Shown: positions 12,601-23,100 of the stretch, one piece after another
How the letters are laid out: every line of letters starts with the position of its first letter
Numbering within the stretch: the stretch's first letter is position 1
From: Himantopus leucocephalus
Taxonomy: Eukaryota; Chordata; Aves; Charadriiformes; Recurvirostridae
Direction: 5' to 3'
Assembly (NCBI GenBank): GCA_003993805.1
Contig: RSEF01000019.1
Span: 10,731,184 to 10,795,183 of the forward strand
Length of the DNA: 64,000 nucleotides
Notes under the pieces: model-generated
What the model was told of the DNA's origin: nothing
The model's database searches: none
What the model saw: the letters and a program-made list of their open reading frames with translations, nothing else
Translations under genes and position numbers: made by a program

Positions 12601-15600
12601 ACCATTTGCATTACGTAATCACGATGGCATTGCATAAGACAGTCTTGCGGCATGGTTCAAAGAACATCTAATGTTTTAAACCGCTAACTCCATTTCATCT
12701 CATTTTTCACATATCTTTCCTAGTCAGTGAGAATACTTCCTAGGAGAAAACAAACCAAAAAACAGTATGCACAAAACAACGTGAAGAAAGAAAATGCTGC
12801 AGAACAGCCAGAGATTATTTCAGAGTGACATCAAATATAGGAATAAATAGTACTCTCATTTTCTGTGTACTACATGCCCTGTTGCTTTTGCTTTTAATGT
12901 GATCATGTAAGCAATTTAGCAAGACAACAAAAAATTAATGAGTGCATACACCAGTGACAGAGCAGCCAAGGCACTGAAACTTCTACTAAGATATTGTAAA
13001 GCAAACTAAAAGTTTAACCTTAACATCAGGAAAAATATTTTTTTTAAGTCTTCTGTGGAAAGAACCACAACTAAGTAGACCATCATTTCTTCAAAGTACA
13101 GGTGGATAAATACTCTGCCATTGTTGAAGGTAATTACAATGAGAAATTTTAAGGATAAAAATATTCTAGGCAGAGTGGTTTGTGCAAAAAAGAATCACTA
13201 AAACTCTCTAAGGGAATGAAGCTAACATGCTCATCACATCCAAAAGATAGAGTCAAATGCAGTTTCACAAGACAGCCAATAAGATTTTAGTTAGGCAAGG
13301 GGTTTTGAGTATAAATGAAAATTAACATATTACAAAGACAATTTATTACATGGATTTATATATACATTCTTTCTTGATAACCCAATCTAGTTTCAACAGT
13401 GGTTATATAAGGTCCAAAAAAAGACCTTAGCAGGTATTAGCACAGGTCTAATTCTTCAATCGATTTGTATTCAAAAGCAAAGAGCTTCGCTAAGAGTAGT
13501 AGAATCTATGCAAATTGCTCTTGGGTCAAAAAAATCTCTGTGTGAAAAGCTCCTAATAAAATTAATTCCCTTTAATTTGTTGTACTACTAGCAACATTCA
13601 TTGAAATAAAAGCACTGGAATGAATGTATTCCCATAATCTGTTCACTGAGAATGAACTTTTTTAATGCTATATAAAGCAACTTCCAAGCACAGTCACGAT
13701 TCCACTTGAAAAACTCGGCATCCTTTTAATCATAAATTAATAAGTTTTGAAACGTCACCATGTATGTTAACCATAACAAAATGTAAATCTGCAATCTAAA
13801 TAGCTAATTTTAGCTGATACTCCTTTTTTTAAAAAAGAGTATCAAAATATCTGATTTGATTCAGTATTTTTAAATGTGTGGGTTGCCTTAAAAGCAACGT
13901 AAAGAATCTCTCACTGTGCCAACCATTAGTTGTGTTTTGAAAGTTATTACCATTAAATACTACCTACTTGTAGATTATAACAATTTCCAGTCTAAAGTGT
14001 ATGAAATGTGCCCATCTCTGCATGCTATGACATCACCATCATCCAATATATGGGTTGAATTTCATAGTAGCATCTTTTAAAGCATAATAAGGCATTAATA
14101 ACAATCCTGAAGTTCTCTCAACTTTCTGCATACACTTCTATCAGATGATTTAGAATTTCTCTAGGCAGAAGCACCAGGATTTCTAAGACCGAAATCCTTT
14201 GGGTCTGAGGACGTTGGCATCAGCTGCCATACCCACACAGCTCTACACCTTAGCGGCAGAGCTCGGTGCTCACTGCTGAGTCCCTGGGACTCCAGGCCAC
14301 TGTTGCTCGCTCTGTAGCACACAGCTGGCAGCAACCAGCTCAACAACTACCCTCAGGAAGAGATTCCTAATCTTGGAGGGGGCTCCAGTGAGACATTAAC
14401 ACAACTACAACCTGCCTCGCCTCCCTTCCCCTCCCTCAGCCGTAACACTGTCATGCTGTTACCCAGGAACAAGCTAAGGTGCAGAAACAAATCATCAACA
14501 GAGCCAGGGGTGGGAAATTTAATGGTCTCTGTCAAACCTCCTCATTAACCATTAGAAAATTCCCCAAACAGGTGCAACCAATATCTACTCCAGTCATTTA
14601 TTGTAAGCACGGCCCAACATTATCATCATTTCCATTGTAAAACCCCACAAAAGAAGATGAAACAAGTACCATCTTAAAAAGGATGCTATTTAATTTTGTT
14701 GGTCCTTGTGATTAATACTGGAGATGGCAAGTAGTTAATTATATTTCCTAAAAGGGCTTTGAGATTGAAATCAACAGAATAGGTGATAAAAGACAAATTA
14801 TAAAAGAGTAAAACATCACAGCCTATTTAATACGACGTTAAGAAAGCCAGTCTAGCATAATATACAAATTACAACTTACAGATAGTGACAACAATGCCAG
14901 CTTTCATATGACAGGGGTTAAGAAAACAAGTAAAAAACATGTACATCTGCTTTTTAAAGTCTCTTCACTCATCAGTGATGGAGATGGCAGATGGAACATT
15001 GTTTTCAAGTGAAGAGCTTACTTTATAAAAAAAGATTTCTGCTTGTGTAAAACTACCATGAAAAGTTCTCCCTCTAGATTAAAACTGCAAGTTGAGGGGC
15101 AAAAACTCCATTCTTATTTACTGTCTGCATTTTACATAATTCCAGTGTTAAAAGGTTGAGCCTACATTGCCTTTCTTCATAGCAAGACTGTGGGAACTAC
15201 GTAAACCTAAACAAAAATATTTTCTCTCTTTAAAACAAAGAAAGGCTTAATTTAAAAAATTTCACTTCAAATATTGCATTTTTTAATCCTAAACTTAGGA
15301 TCTATGATATTCTGTGAATGTTGCGCAGTATTCTGTGAAGAAATTTAAAAGGGCAGTGCTTAAGAGTTTTTCTTTTCACGTTCTAAGTCAGAGCAAGATT
15401 TTTGCAGTCCTCAAAACAATCATTTTGTCATCAGCACCTTAGTTAAGCACTTAAGATGACATAACATTAAATTTTATTTTTATTTTACTTACCATCTTTT
15501 GAAAATCTCAACACTGGAGAAACAGGCCTACTTTCTAAGCTTGCTAAAGATGTTTCTAAAGGAATACTTGAAAGCAAAATATTGTACCGCCAAAATCACT

Positions 15601-18600
15601 GAAAGTAAACCTGAATCTACAAATGATACCAACTATATCTATTCCCATCAAAGCTTGGGGGAAAAAAAAAAGAGAGAAAAAGAAAAGCAAGAATAATATA
15701 CAACTGAATTTTTCAAATTATTTCATTTGTACAGGGAAAAAAAAAATGTAACAGCAAGATAAGTTTGTTCTTCCTAGTGGCACAACTTCTAAGGGTCAAC
15801 TATTTAACTCAGTCTGGCCCCCTCCTCTCTTAGCAACCACATCTTTGTTGATCAGTTTTTTTCAGATGTCTTGTCAAGAATCAGCTTTTTAAATACAACA
15901 GATTTAATAAAAGTATCAGTAGGAAGAGGAAAAGAACAGAGCGTGATATGTAACTTTGTTACATCAAGTTAGTAACTTCTTCCTTTAAGTCAGAAATGAG
16001 GTCTACTCCTGAAACAGTGGAAGCAAGGAATGGGGTCTCATATTTAACAGATTGTCCTTACTATATTTGTTTCTACATAGAAACTATTTAAATTATACAG
16101 CTTTCTCTTGAATAAGATGTTATAGAAGATAATCACAAAATTAACTTCCAAGCTATCAGCCAATATTTCAATGCAATTCCTCAAACATTATTCTTTTTTT
16201 ATTATTTTCTTCCTCTAACATACCTCCTATTGATCAGTTTCATTCTGTTGAGGATCACTAAGAAAGCAGACAGTACACATTTTGTGGCATTTAGACAGAT
16301 ATAAAGATTACATTAATATAATTTTCCAAGCATATGCTGTCTCTAGAAGGAAACCAGGAACTGGAAATCTCAAAGGGGAGTATGAGTCTTTTGGAAAATA
16401 GCAGGAAAATCTCATAAATAGGAACTCTTTGATACTGATCTACACAGTGGCAGAAAACTATTATATTCTTTCTTGATTGGCAATATGTTCTCATTTTTGA
16501 GACGGTCTTACTTCCCTCAAAAAGAACTAAAGCTGTGTGCTCAAAATAGCTGAAAAACAGCTGTTGGATCTTTCACAGTAATGGGTTTTATCCTCATGCT
16601 ACATATAATGCAAACCAGTCATTTGACTAATATATGGTTACAGTTACAGAAAACATGCCTTCACAATATAGTCTTTCTTGCTAACAACATACCAATAAAA
16701 TATTCCCCTTCAGATGAGTTTTCATGTCTTTTTTTCTTTTTAACACTATCACAACCATTTGGCACAAAAGCAGCTTTACTCATACGCATGAAGTTTCCCA
16801 TCTCTGGAATCATCTGACCAGTCGAACCCTCAGCTGGAAAGGGGGTAGACATTCTACTTTTGCCTGTTTTATAATCTTGTGACAGTTTTAAGTTTCTCTG
16901 GTGACTGGAGAGTGTACTAAAAATACAATACTTTACCTGAAGTACAGTTTTGTACACTTGCACTTACCTCAGGTTCCACCATCACTCAAGAAAAAGCTAT
17001 TTCAGTTTAGCTCTCTGTATTAAAAGTTGTTAGATTTGGCTTACAATATTTTAAGATGTTTTAAAGAATTACATTTTGCAGTTATCCTAGCTAGACAGAT
17101 ATAAATCAATGTCTATCAATCTTCAGTTAGAAGATATTAATTTACTACTTGAAAATGCGTTTTCTATACATTGACAAAATATTTAAGCCTTTGGAAAACA
17201 ATTCTCACAACACAATCCTCTGCTCCCTTAATTTTGAGGTAGACAGTGCTTTTTGCTTCACAATGTAGGTGCCTATAGAAGGAAGTCTGCACTGATTTCA
17301 CCATAAACAAAGCCAAAGAAATGCTTCATTCAGCAGCCATCAAAAGATTTATACAAAGGCTGAGGAAATAAAACAACCCAAAAAACACCACAACCTGGCA
17401 AGAGCTATCCCTATATAAAGAATCCTCTCAAAATGTCTTCCCCCCCCAAATAATTTCATCCATGAACACGGGTCTCAGAGACTGGGGAATCTAAGTCTGC
17501 CTGTCCTGAGGTATGGGGACATGCAGAGAGAGAAGGGGGTGGGGGAGGAATTCAAGTTCAAAATAATTTCATGTATATACTTTAAATAATACTTTAAAAT
17601 AATCTGCTCTGTCTAAAACTTTACTTACACTAATCTGACTTTTGATTTCACAAGTCTGTTTTAAAGAAACAAACCACGTTCTAAATACGTAGAAGAGACT
17701 CGCCTCTCTCCTCTCTACCACATCCTATGAATGTGCTGCTGTATTCCAGAGAAAGACTTTCCAAAGGTGGCAGGGTGAGCGTGTGTGAATAGGAGAGCTT
17801 TGTCCTCTGCAGCTATCATTGTGTTGTCCCTATCATACACAAACGCAGAGGACAGATGAGAATTGAATAGAAACAGACCATGCAGTTGTAAAACCCCATT
17901 CTTTATTTATTTATTTTTGTGACTGAGTAACACCTCTCATTACAATTATCAGCTCAGTGGCAGAAAGCTCCCCGGTGTGCTGTGCATATTTTCACAGGTT
18001 CATTTGTCTCCTCCTGTGGCATCAGTTTAAAAAGGTTCCTAAAGAAATGCCACTAACAACCATTTCTATTTCAAGCCTTCAAAGCCAAAGCTGAGCACAA
18101 TACAAGGCACTGGTAACTGATCTTTAGGTTTCAGTCCACAGACTTTTCACACTGGGAATAGATCCCATCTGTTCCCTCTTTATGCACCAGCCTTTAGAAA
18201 GCACAGATCTGGAAACTGCCTCCGTACAGAGCAGAGTATAGCTGGCTTTCCCCAGCTGATGGTAGAAAGAGCCCCATGATTATGGATAGCTGTCTCCCAA
18301 GGCTTTCTATTCCGCTTTTCTCCCTGGTCCACAAATACATGGTGCGGTTTTCTCGATGTGGGGGGTTTTTTTGGAGGGGGAGGAAGGGGGCGGACTGCCT
18401 CTCTTTCCTTGCCCCTTGTTCTCCCCCTTTCCTTCTTTCTTGGCAGAGGTTTCCCCATTTAAACACCCTCACGCAGGGAACATTTCAATTTCAAGCCTCA
18501 GTACAATCAACCACAGGCAAACCCCCCTCTTCCTTTGGCACCAGAGCGTGAGACATTTCCCCCACCGCTCTCCCTCCCCAGGCAAGCTGCTCTCCAGATG

Positions 18601-18814
18601 GATGGCTCTCCCTTGCCTATTCCCTTCGCCTCTTCGCTCCCTGTCCCGGCGAGAGGGAAGGTGGGGGGCAGAGAGCAGAGGCGCCTTTTGGGAACAGGAC
18701 AGAGCACGATACTTTGATCCCCAGCAGCTCACCACCACCCAAGTCCTTAACTCCTTGCCTGGGGGACCTTCCCCCTTCCAACCACCCTGCCCTGGCCTCC
18801 CCCAGCCGGATGGT

Positions 18815-19138
18815 CTCCCTCAGCCCCACAACCTGCCCTCGTCCCCCAGTATGGGGGGGCTCCTCCACCACCCCTCGCCCTGCCCACACACGGGGCGTGG
18901 AGTCCCCTCAGCCCCACACACCAGAGATTCCACACACACACAGGAGGGATCCCCTCAGCCCCACACAGGAGGGATCCCCTCAGCCCCACAACCTGGCCCG
19001 CCACAGGGGAGATCCCTCAGCCCCACAGGGGGTGACTCCCCTCAGCCCCAAACTGGGGAGGGGGGTGTCTCCCCTCAGCCCCCCGGCCTGCCGCCTCCCC
19101 CCTCCCCTCAGCGCGGCAGGAGGCTCCCCTCAGCCCGA
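18815..19138. repeat. GC-rich minisatellite in PPM1E intron 1
   Basis: The core CCCCTCAGCCCCACA, or a close variant, recurs about nine times at irregular spacing of roughly 20-40 bp. Several copies are preceded by AGGAGGGATC. The tract ends only a few bases from the PPM1E exon 1 splice donor. In the PPM1E transcript the core reads as repeated G4 runs (GGGGCTGAGGGGA), so the first intron begins with strong G-quadruplex potential. This tract also creates the long plus-strand open frames here, which are compositional artefacts. Confidence 0.8.
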
Positions 19139-19145
19139 CACTCAC

Positions 19146-19519
19146 TACTTGTAGAGCTGCTGCAGGCAGAGGTCCAGGCACTCGCCCTCCACCTCCTCCT
19201 CCGTGATGTACTCCGAGAGCGGCCGGGGCAGCGGGGGCAGCGGCGGGGGAGGCGGCGGCGGGGCGGGCGGCTGAGGGTCGCCGGCGTCGCCGTCGCCCTC
19301 GCCCTCCTCCGCCTCGGCGGTCGTTCCCGCTTCTCCCTCTGCCCCGGGGTCCTCCTCAGCGGCGGCCGCGGCGTCGGCAGCCGGGGGGGGAGCCGGCGCC
19401 GGCTCTGCCCCGAAGGGCCCGCGGAACTCGCCCAAGAACAGCTCGAGAAAGCGGCGGTAGCTCTTCTCCTCCGCGCTGCCGCCGCCGCTGCCGCTGCTGC
19501 CCGAGCCGCCCGCGGCCAT
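19146..19519 (-). CDS. PPM1E: Protein phosphatase 1E (POPX1), coding exon 1
   Basis: This is the first coding exon of PPM1E, a PP2C-type Mg/Mn-dependent serine/threonine phosphatase. The family dephosphorylates PAK kinases and CaM kinases and binds PIX exchange factors through its N-terminal part. The exon encodes 124 residues plus two bases. The start ATG at 19519 opens [14 protein letters not shown], followed by [20 protein letters not shown] (residues 17-36), nearly identical to human PPM1E as I recall it. Next come an Ala/Pro/Glu-rich linker, a polyproline run ([17 protein letters not shown]) and [14 protein letters not shown], again family-specific. The donor reads TA|GTGAGT at 19146/19145 and splits a Tyr codon. 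The long Glu-Pro tract of the human protein is absent, and the linker here is Ala/Gly/acidic. The PP2C catalytic domain must lie to the left of the window. The frame stays open upstream to an ATG at 19882, but conservation supports 19519 as the start. Confidence 0.93.
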
Positions 19520-20180
19520 TGCTTCGCATTCCCGGCCGCCCCGCCGGCGGATCAGCACTGCGCCCGCAGAGAGCTCCCTGCCCGCCGCCGCCCGCCCGCC
19601 CGTCCGCCCAGCCTTGCGCGCGCGCTCCCGAGCCGGACCCGCGGGGGCGCGCACGCCGCGGGAGGAGGGAGGGGGCGCGCGCGCCTGAGCGGCGGGAGCG
19701 CGGGCCGGCCCTGAGGGGGGCCGAGGGGTGCGGGCCGCGGGCTGAGGGGGAGGCCGGGCCGGCGGCGGCGGGAAGGGAAAGGCGGGAGGGAGGGGGGCCG
19801 AGCGGGCGGCGAGGGGCCGGGGCGGGAGGCAGGTGGAAGGGCGGGCGGGCGCGCCGAGAGCCGCGCCGTTGTGATGAGTCATGCGAAGGCGGCCAGACGC
19901 GTAGGTTCCTCACAGGAACCCTGAAGGAAACCTGAGAGCACGTTCCCGATTACCTAATCTCTGCCTCAGGATTTCCCTGCGCTCATCGTTTCCGGCGCCG
20001 GTGTCGCCTCCGCGGGCTGCCGCTCGCCGCCAGGACGGGGCCGCAGGGTAAGCGGGGCCGGGGCCGGGGCCGGGGGCGCCCCGGCCTCACCTGGCGGGGC
20101 CGGGGGCAGCGCTGCCCCGGCGGGCCGGCTGCCAGGCGGAGGCCCTGAGGAGCCGTGTTGGCATCGGAGCGGGTTAGCGT
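19520..20180 (-). promoter_or_regulatory. PPM1E: PPM1E CpG-island promoter and 5' leader
   Basis: The region is extremely GC-rich and dense in CpG, contrasting with AT-rich flanks, and begins at the PPM1E start codon. It carries many GC boxes (GGGGCGG and GGGCGGG types), GGGGCCGGGGCC runs near 20055-20080, and an AP-1 palindrome at 19874-19882. No TATA box is evident, as usual for such promoters. The transcription start cannot be placed. The reading frame of PPM1E happens to stay open for about 120 codons upstream, which I attribute to the lack of A/T-rich stop codons. Confidence 0.8.
19874..19882. promoter_or_regulatory. AP-1/TRE-type palindrome
   Basis: ATGAGTCAT is a perfect 9-bp palindrome matching the consensus for FOS/JUN, and also BACH/MAF-type, factors. 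It sits about 355 bp upstream of the PPM1E start codon at the edge of the CpG island. The motif is seen; occupancy is unknown. The same bases contain the upstream in-frame ATG of the long open frame. Confidence 0.4.
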
Positions 20181-20199
20181 GAGGGAAACCGGCAATTAA

Positions 20200-23100
20200 A
20201 CACACGGTATTTGGGCAAAAAGGAAAAAAAAAAAAAGTAATAAAGCCTTTTCCGGGGTGCCTTGTGGTGTGGTGGGGCTCAGGCCGAGCTCCCCGCAGTA
20301 GGAGCCCCCCCCCCAAGCTGTGTCTCCCCCCATACCACCCCTATATCCCCCTTTTCTCAGGAAGGGCTGTTCTGGGGTCACATTTACCCATTTCCAACAC
20401 TTAACAACAAAACTTCTGCCGCCAGTGCACGTTCAAGATCAGCGTGTGAATAGCCGTATGGTAAATGATATGTAACGCCATATCTACGTGTTCGATGGCA
20501 AAGGGGAGTTCGTAAGTAGCTGAAGATGTTACACTGAAACTTAAAAGTTATAGGCGGTCAGTGGGAGACAAACTGCAGCTGATACTCTGCTGCTAATACA
20601 CGCCTTTCATTTGTGAAAGGTATTTTGGCTTGTTGTATTCATTGTTGCTGAAAAGCCTTTTTTCAGAGCTATCAGGTCCATAAATACCAATGATGAACAG
20701 GTATAATTGCCACACGTTTAAAATAGCTTGTACACATGGGAGGGAATGATATCCTTAATGTCAGATATACCTTGAAAAATGGCCAAATCACAAGCCTCGT
20801 ATGCAAAAATATTCTCAAATTTTAATGGATTCTAACAAGGACAGTAGCTTGCTGAAACTTGTTCTCTGCGTTGTAGTAATTACCTCTGTGTGTCAGGTGC
20901 TGCTGTAAATTTGTCTGCTGGTTGGTGAATTGTTATTTCAGAGCCATACTAATTTTAGACTATTTCCGGCAACTGCATTGACTGATCATGTTGCATTCTT
21001 GTGAATATGTAAAAGCTATGAGAGTTAAAAATGTGATTGTCACAGTTAGTCTTAGTCTTTCACAGCCAAAAGCTATTAAAGCAGCAGAAAATTGTATAGC
21101 TTCCCTGAAAGAGTATCTCCAAGTATTTTGTTTTCAGTATACAATTTATATATTTTCAATTTATTTAGGAATGTCAGGTGGGTTTGAGGGGTAAAAAACA
21201 TTGCAGTTCTTTTTGAAGAGACATCCCACAGTTGCAGCTGATGATGTCATTGCTGGGTTTTGTTTTTATTTTTCTAGGTTTGTGTGTACTGCATCATCAG
21301 TGAGTCATAAGCCTCAAGAGAATGCATATCAATGCAAGAAACAAAAAAGCAGTTTCAAGTTCCCGATTAGTTGTTTTTCACTAGTAGCTCAGACTCAGCT
21401 GTAGTTTCTAATAAACTATAATCCAGATAATCTTAGTGTAATATGATCTCAATTCTAAAAATTCCTATTATAACAATATCTTAGGGAAGTAACAGCTAAC
21501 TCAACAAGTTGTATGTTCGGGTTCATGTTGTATGACAAAGCAATTAAGGCTACCCAAGAAGAGATTCAAAAGCATTTGGATAGTCTGTTTCTTAAATTTT
21601 TGTTAATCGTATATTTTTTTTGTTGTTTCAAACAGCACATAAGAGTATCTGAGAGTAATACCTACCCTGTTTCATGTTGAAATGTTAAAGTTACCAGATG
21701 TCCTCGATTCATCTTGGCAGTCCCCATGTGCTTTTCATCATTTGTCTAATTGCAAAGGACACTAATTAAAATGAAATAGAGTAGAACTTTGTACTCAGGA
21801 TACTTTGTCAAGTTTTGGCACTACGGTCAAGTTAGTATTGTTTTGCCTCAATATTAAATAAAGAGCTTATGGCTCTAAGCCATGCTGACATTTGTTTCTG
21901 GGAGGGAAGGTGAAAAACCATTCTTATTAACCTGTGCTGGGGAGCATATGGTAGCTGTGGGTGGTATGGCTAAGTTAGGCAGCCAGGATCCTGCTATCGC
22001 TTCACTATGTGGAGACAGCGGGGTGGGCAATTACCACAGAAGGTAGCCACACTGTTACTTACTGCTGTCCAGAAAAGCAAGCTCTAGATAAAATGTATTA
22101 TCAAGTAAAGCACTAATCTGTCAGAGGCGTGTTTGGTACTATTATGAAATGTTTTTAATGTTCAGTAACTCTGGAAGCTAAATTTAGAATGCCTCGGTGC
22201 ACTCTGGATTGCTGGGTAGCAGCAGCGTGAATGGTTCCTGTGCGATGAGGTTCGGTGGATGGAATAAACTGACAATTCATAAAATTTTGAGTCTGAAATC
22301 ATTGGTTTGACATATTGTCAAACAGAGGATAAGACTTGCACCTGATTCGAGAAGGAAACACAGGTGTTTGTATCCTTTCTGGCTTCATCATGTTGCTTTT
22401 TTTTAAAAAAAAGAGAAGGTTTTACAGTGTTGTTTTGGAAGAAATCAATTTTAGTTTAGCCTTAAAATGATGTCTTCCTCTTTCTCATTTTGCTGGTGAG
22501 AAATAAGCAGGATTTGAGCAGGCCTTGGGGAGGTGACCTGAATTGTATGGAGTGCAAAAAAAGTGCTTTTTAATTTTTTGTAACCTTTGGAAGTTATTCC
22601 TGTACACTGACAAGTAGAAAGCATGTAGGGGCATTAAGAATGATTTTACAATATTTAATATACCTATGATATATGCTCCAATACCAAAGAAAAGAGTACA
22701 ATGGGAAACCCCAGTGGTTAATAATTTGCCTTTCTAAAGTGATCTCTTTAAAAAGCAAGGCTTTTGCAATAAACCAGAAGTAATTTTAGAAGCTATATTC
22801 TGTTTTGCTGGCCAGATGAAACCACCAGAAGAGTAAGTATTTCCAAGCCTTTGGCTGTTCTCGTTTTGAAGGCCTGTCTGCTGTTGAACCTAGTCTTGTA
22901 CATGGGATAATACATGAAATGATGCTTGCAATATACTGTTGAGAGAGACTGAAATTCTTTATATGTATTCACATGATCAATATGTCACCTTGTGAATGTG
23001 TATATATATTTGTCTGTTCTTTTTATAGCTCTTCAAACTCAATGAGATAATTATTGTTCAATTCACTAAAATAATTCCAATTGCTTAAGAGTAAGAATGG

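Larger units (their letters stand above)
1..19145 (-). other. PPM1E: PPM1E intron 1 (partial; non-coding)
   Basis: This stretch lies directly downstream (minus strand) of the PPM1E exon 1 splice donor, and I found no sequence resembling later PPM1E exons (the PP2C catalytic domain) on either strand. I therefore infer that all of it is intron 1, which is very long in the mammalian gene as I recall it. It is AT-rich and full of stop codons. The only supportable contents are CR1 fragments (4213-4299 and 9019-9618), a diverged repeat seen twice (3834-3985 and 6972-7110), short simple repeats, and the GC-rich minisatellite at 18815-19138. The open frames here are short, lack family resemblance and look random. 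An unrecognised nested gene cannot be excluded. Confidence 0.75.

Noticed and set aside
14161..14346. GC-richer patch with a faint MIR-like core
   Set aside because: The similarity is limited to a few short words and could not be extended. Not enough to name a repeat.
16661..16963. 100-codon minus-strand frame in PPM1E intron 1
   Set aside because: I compared it with PPM1E and other families that I know and saw no resemblance. It lacks a convincing exon context.
18356..19714. 452-codon plus-strand open frame
   Set aside because: It runs antisense through the minisatellite and PPM1E exon 1. Composition is Pro/Arg/Gly/Ala driven by GC-rich repeats. No conserved domain is apparent, and the opposite strand carries a clear conserved exon.
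19356..19935. Other long frames on both strands in the PPM1E CpG island
   Set aside because: Low stop-codon density from high GC explains them. The residues are compositional, and only the frame with [16 protein letters not shown] has family resemblance.
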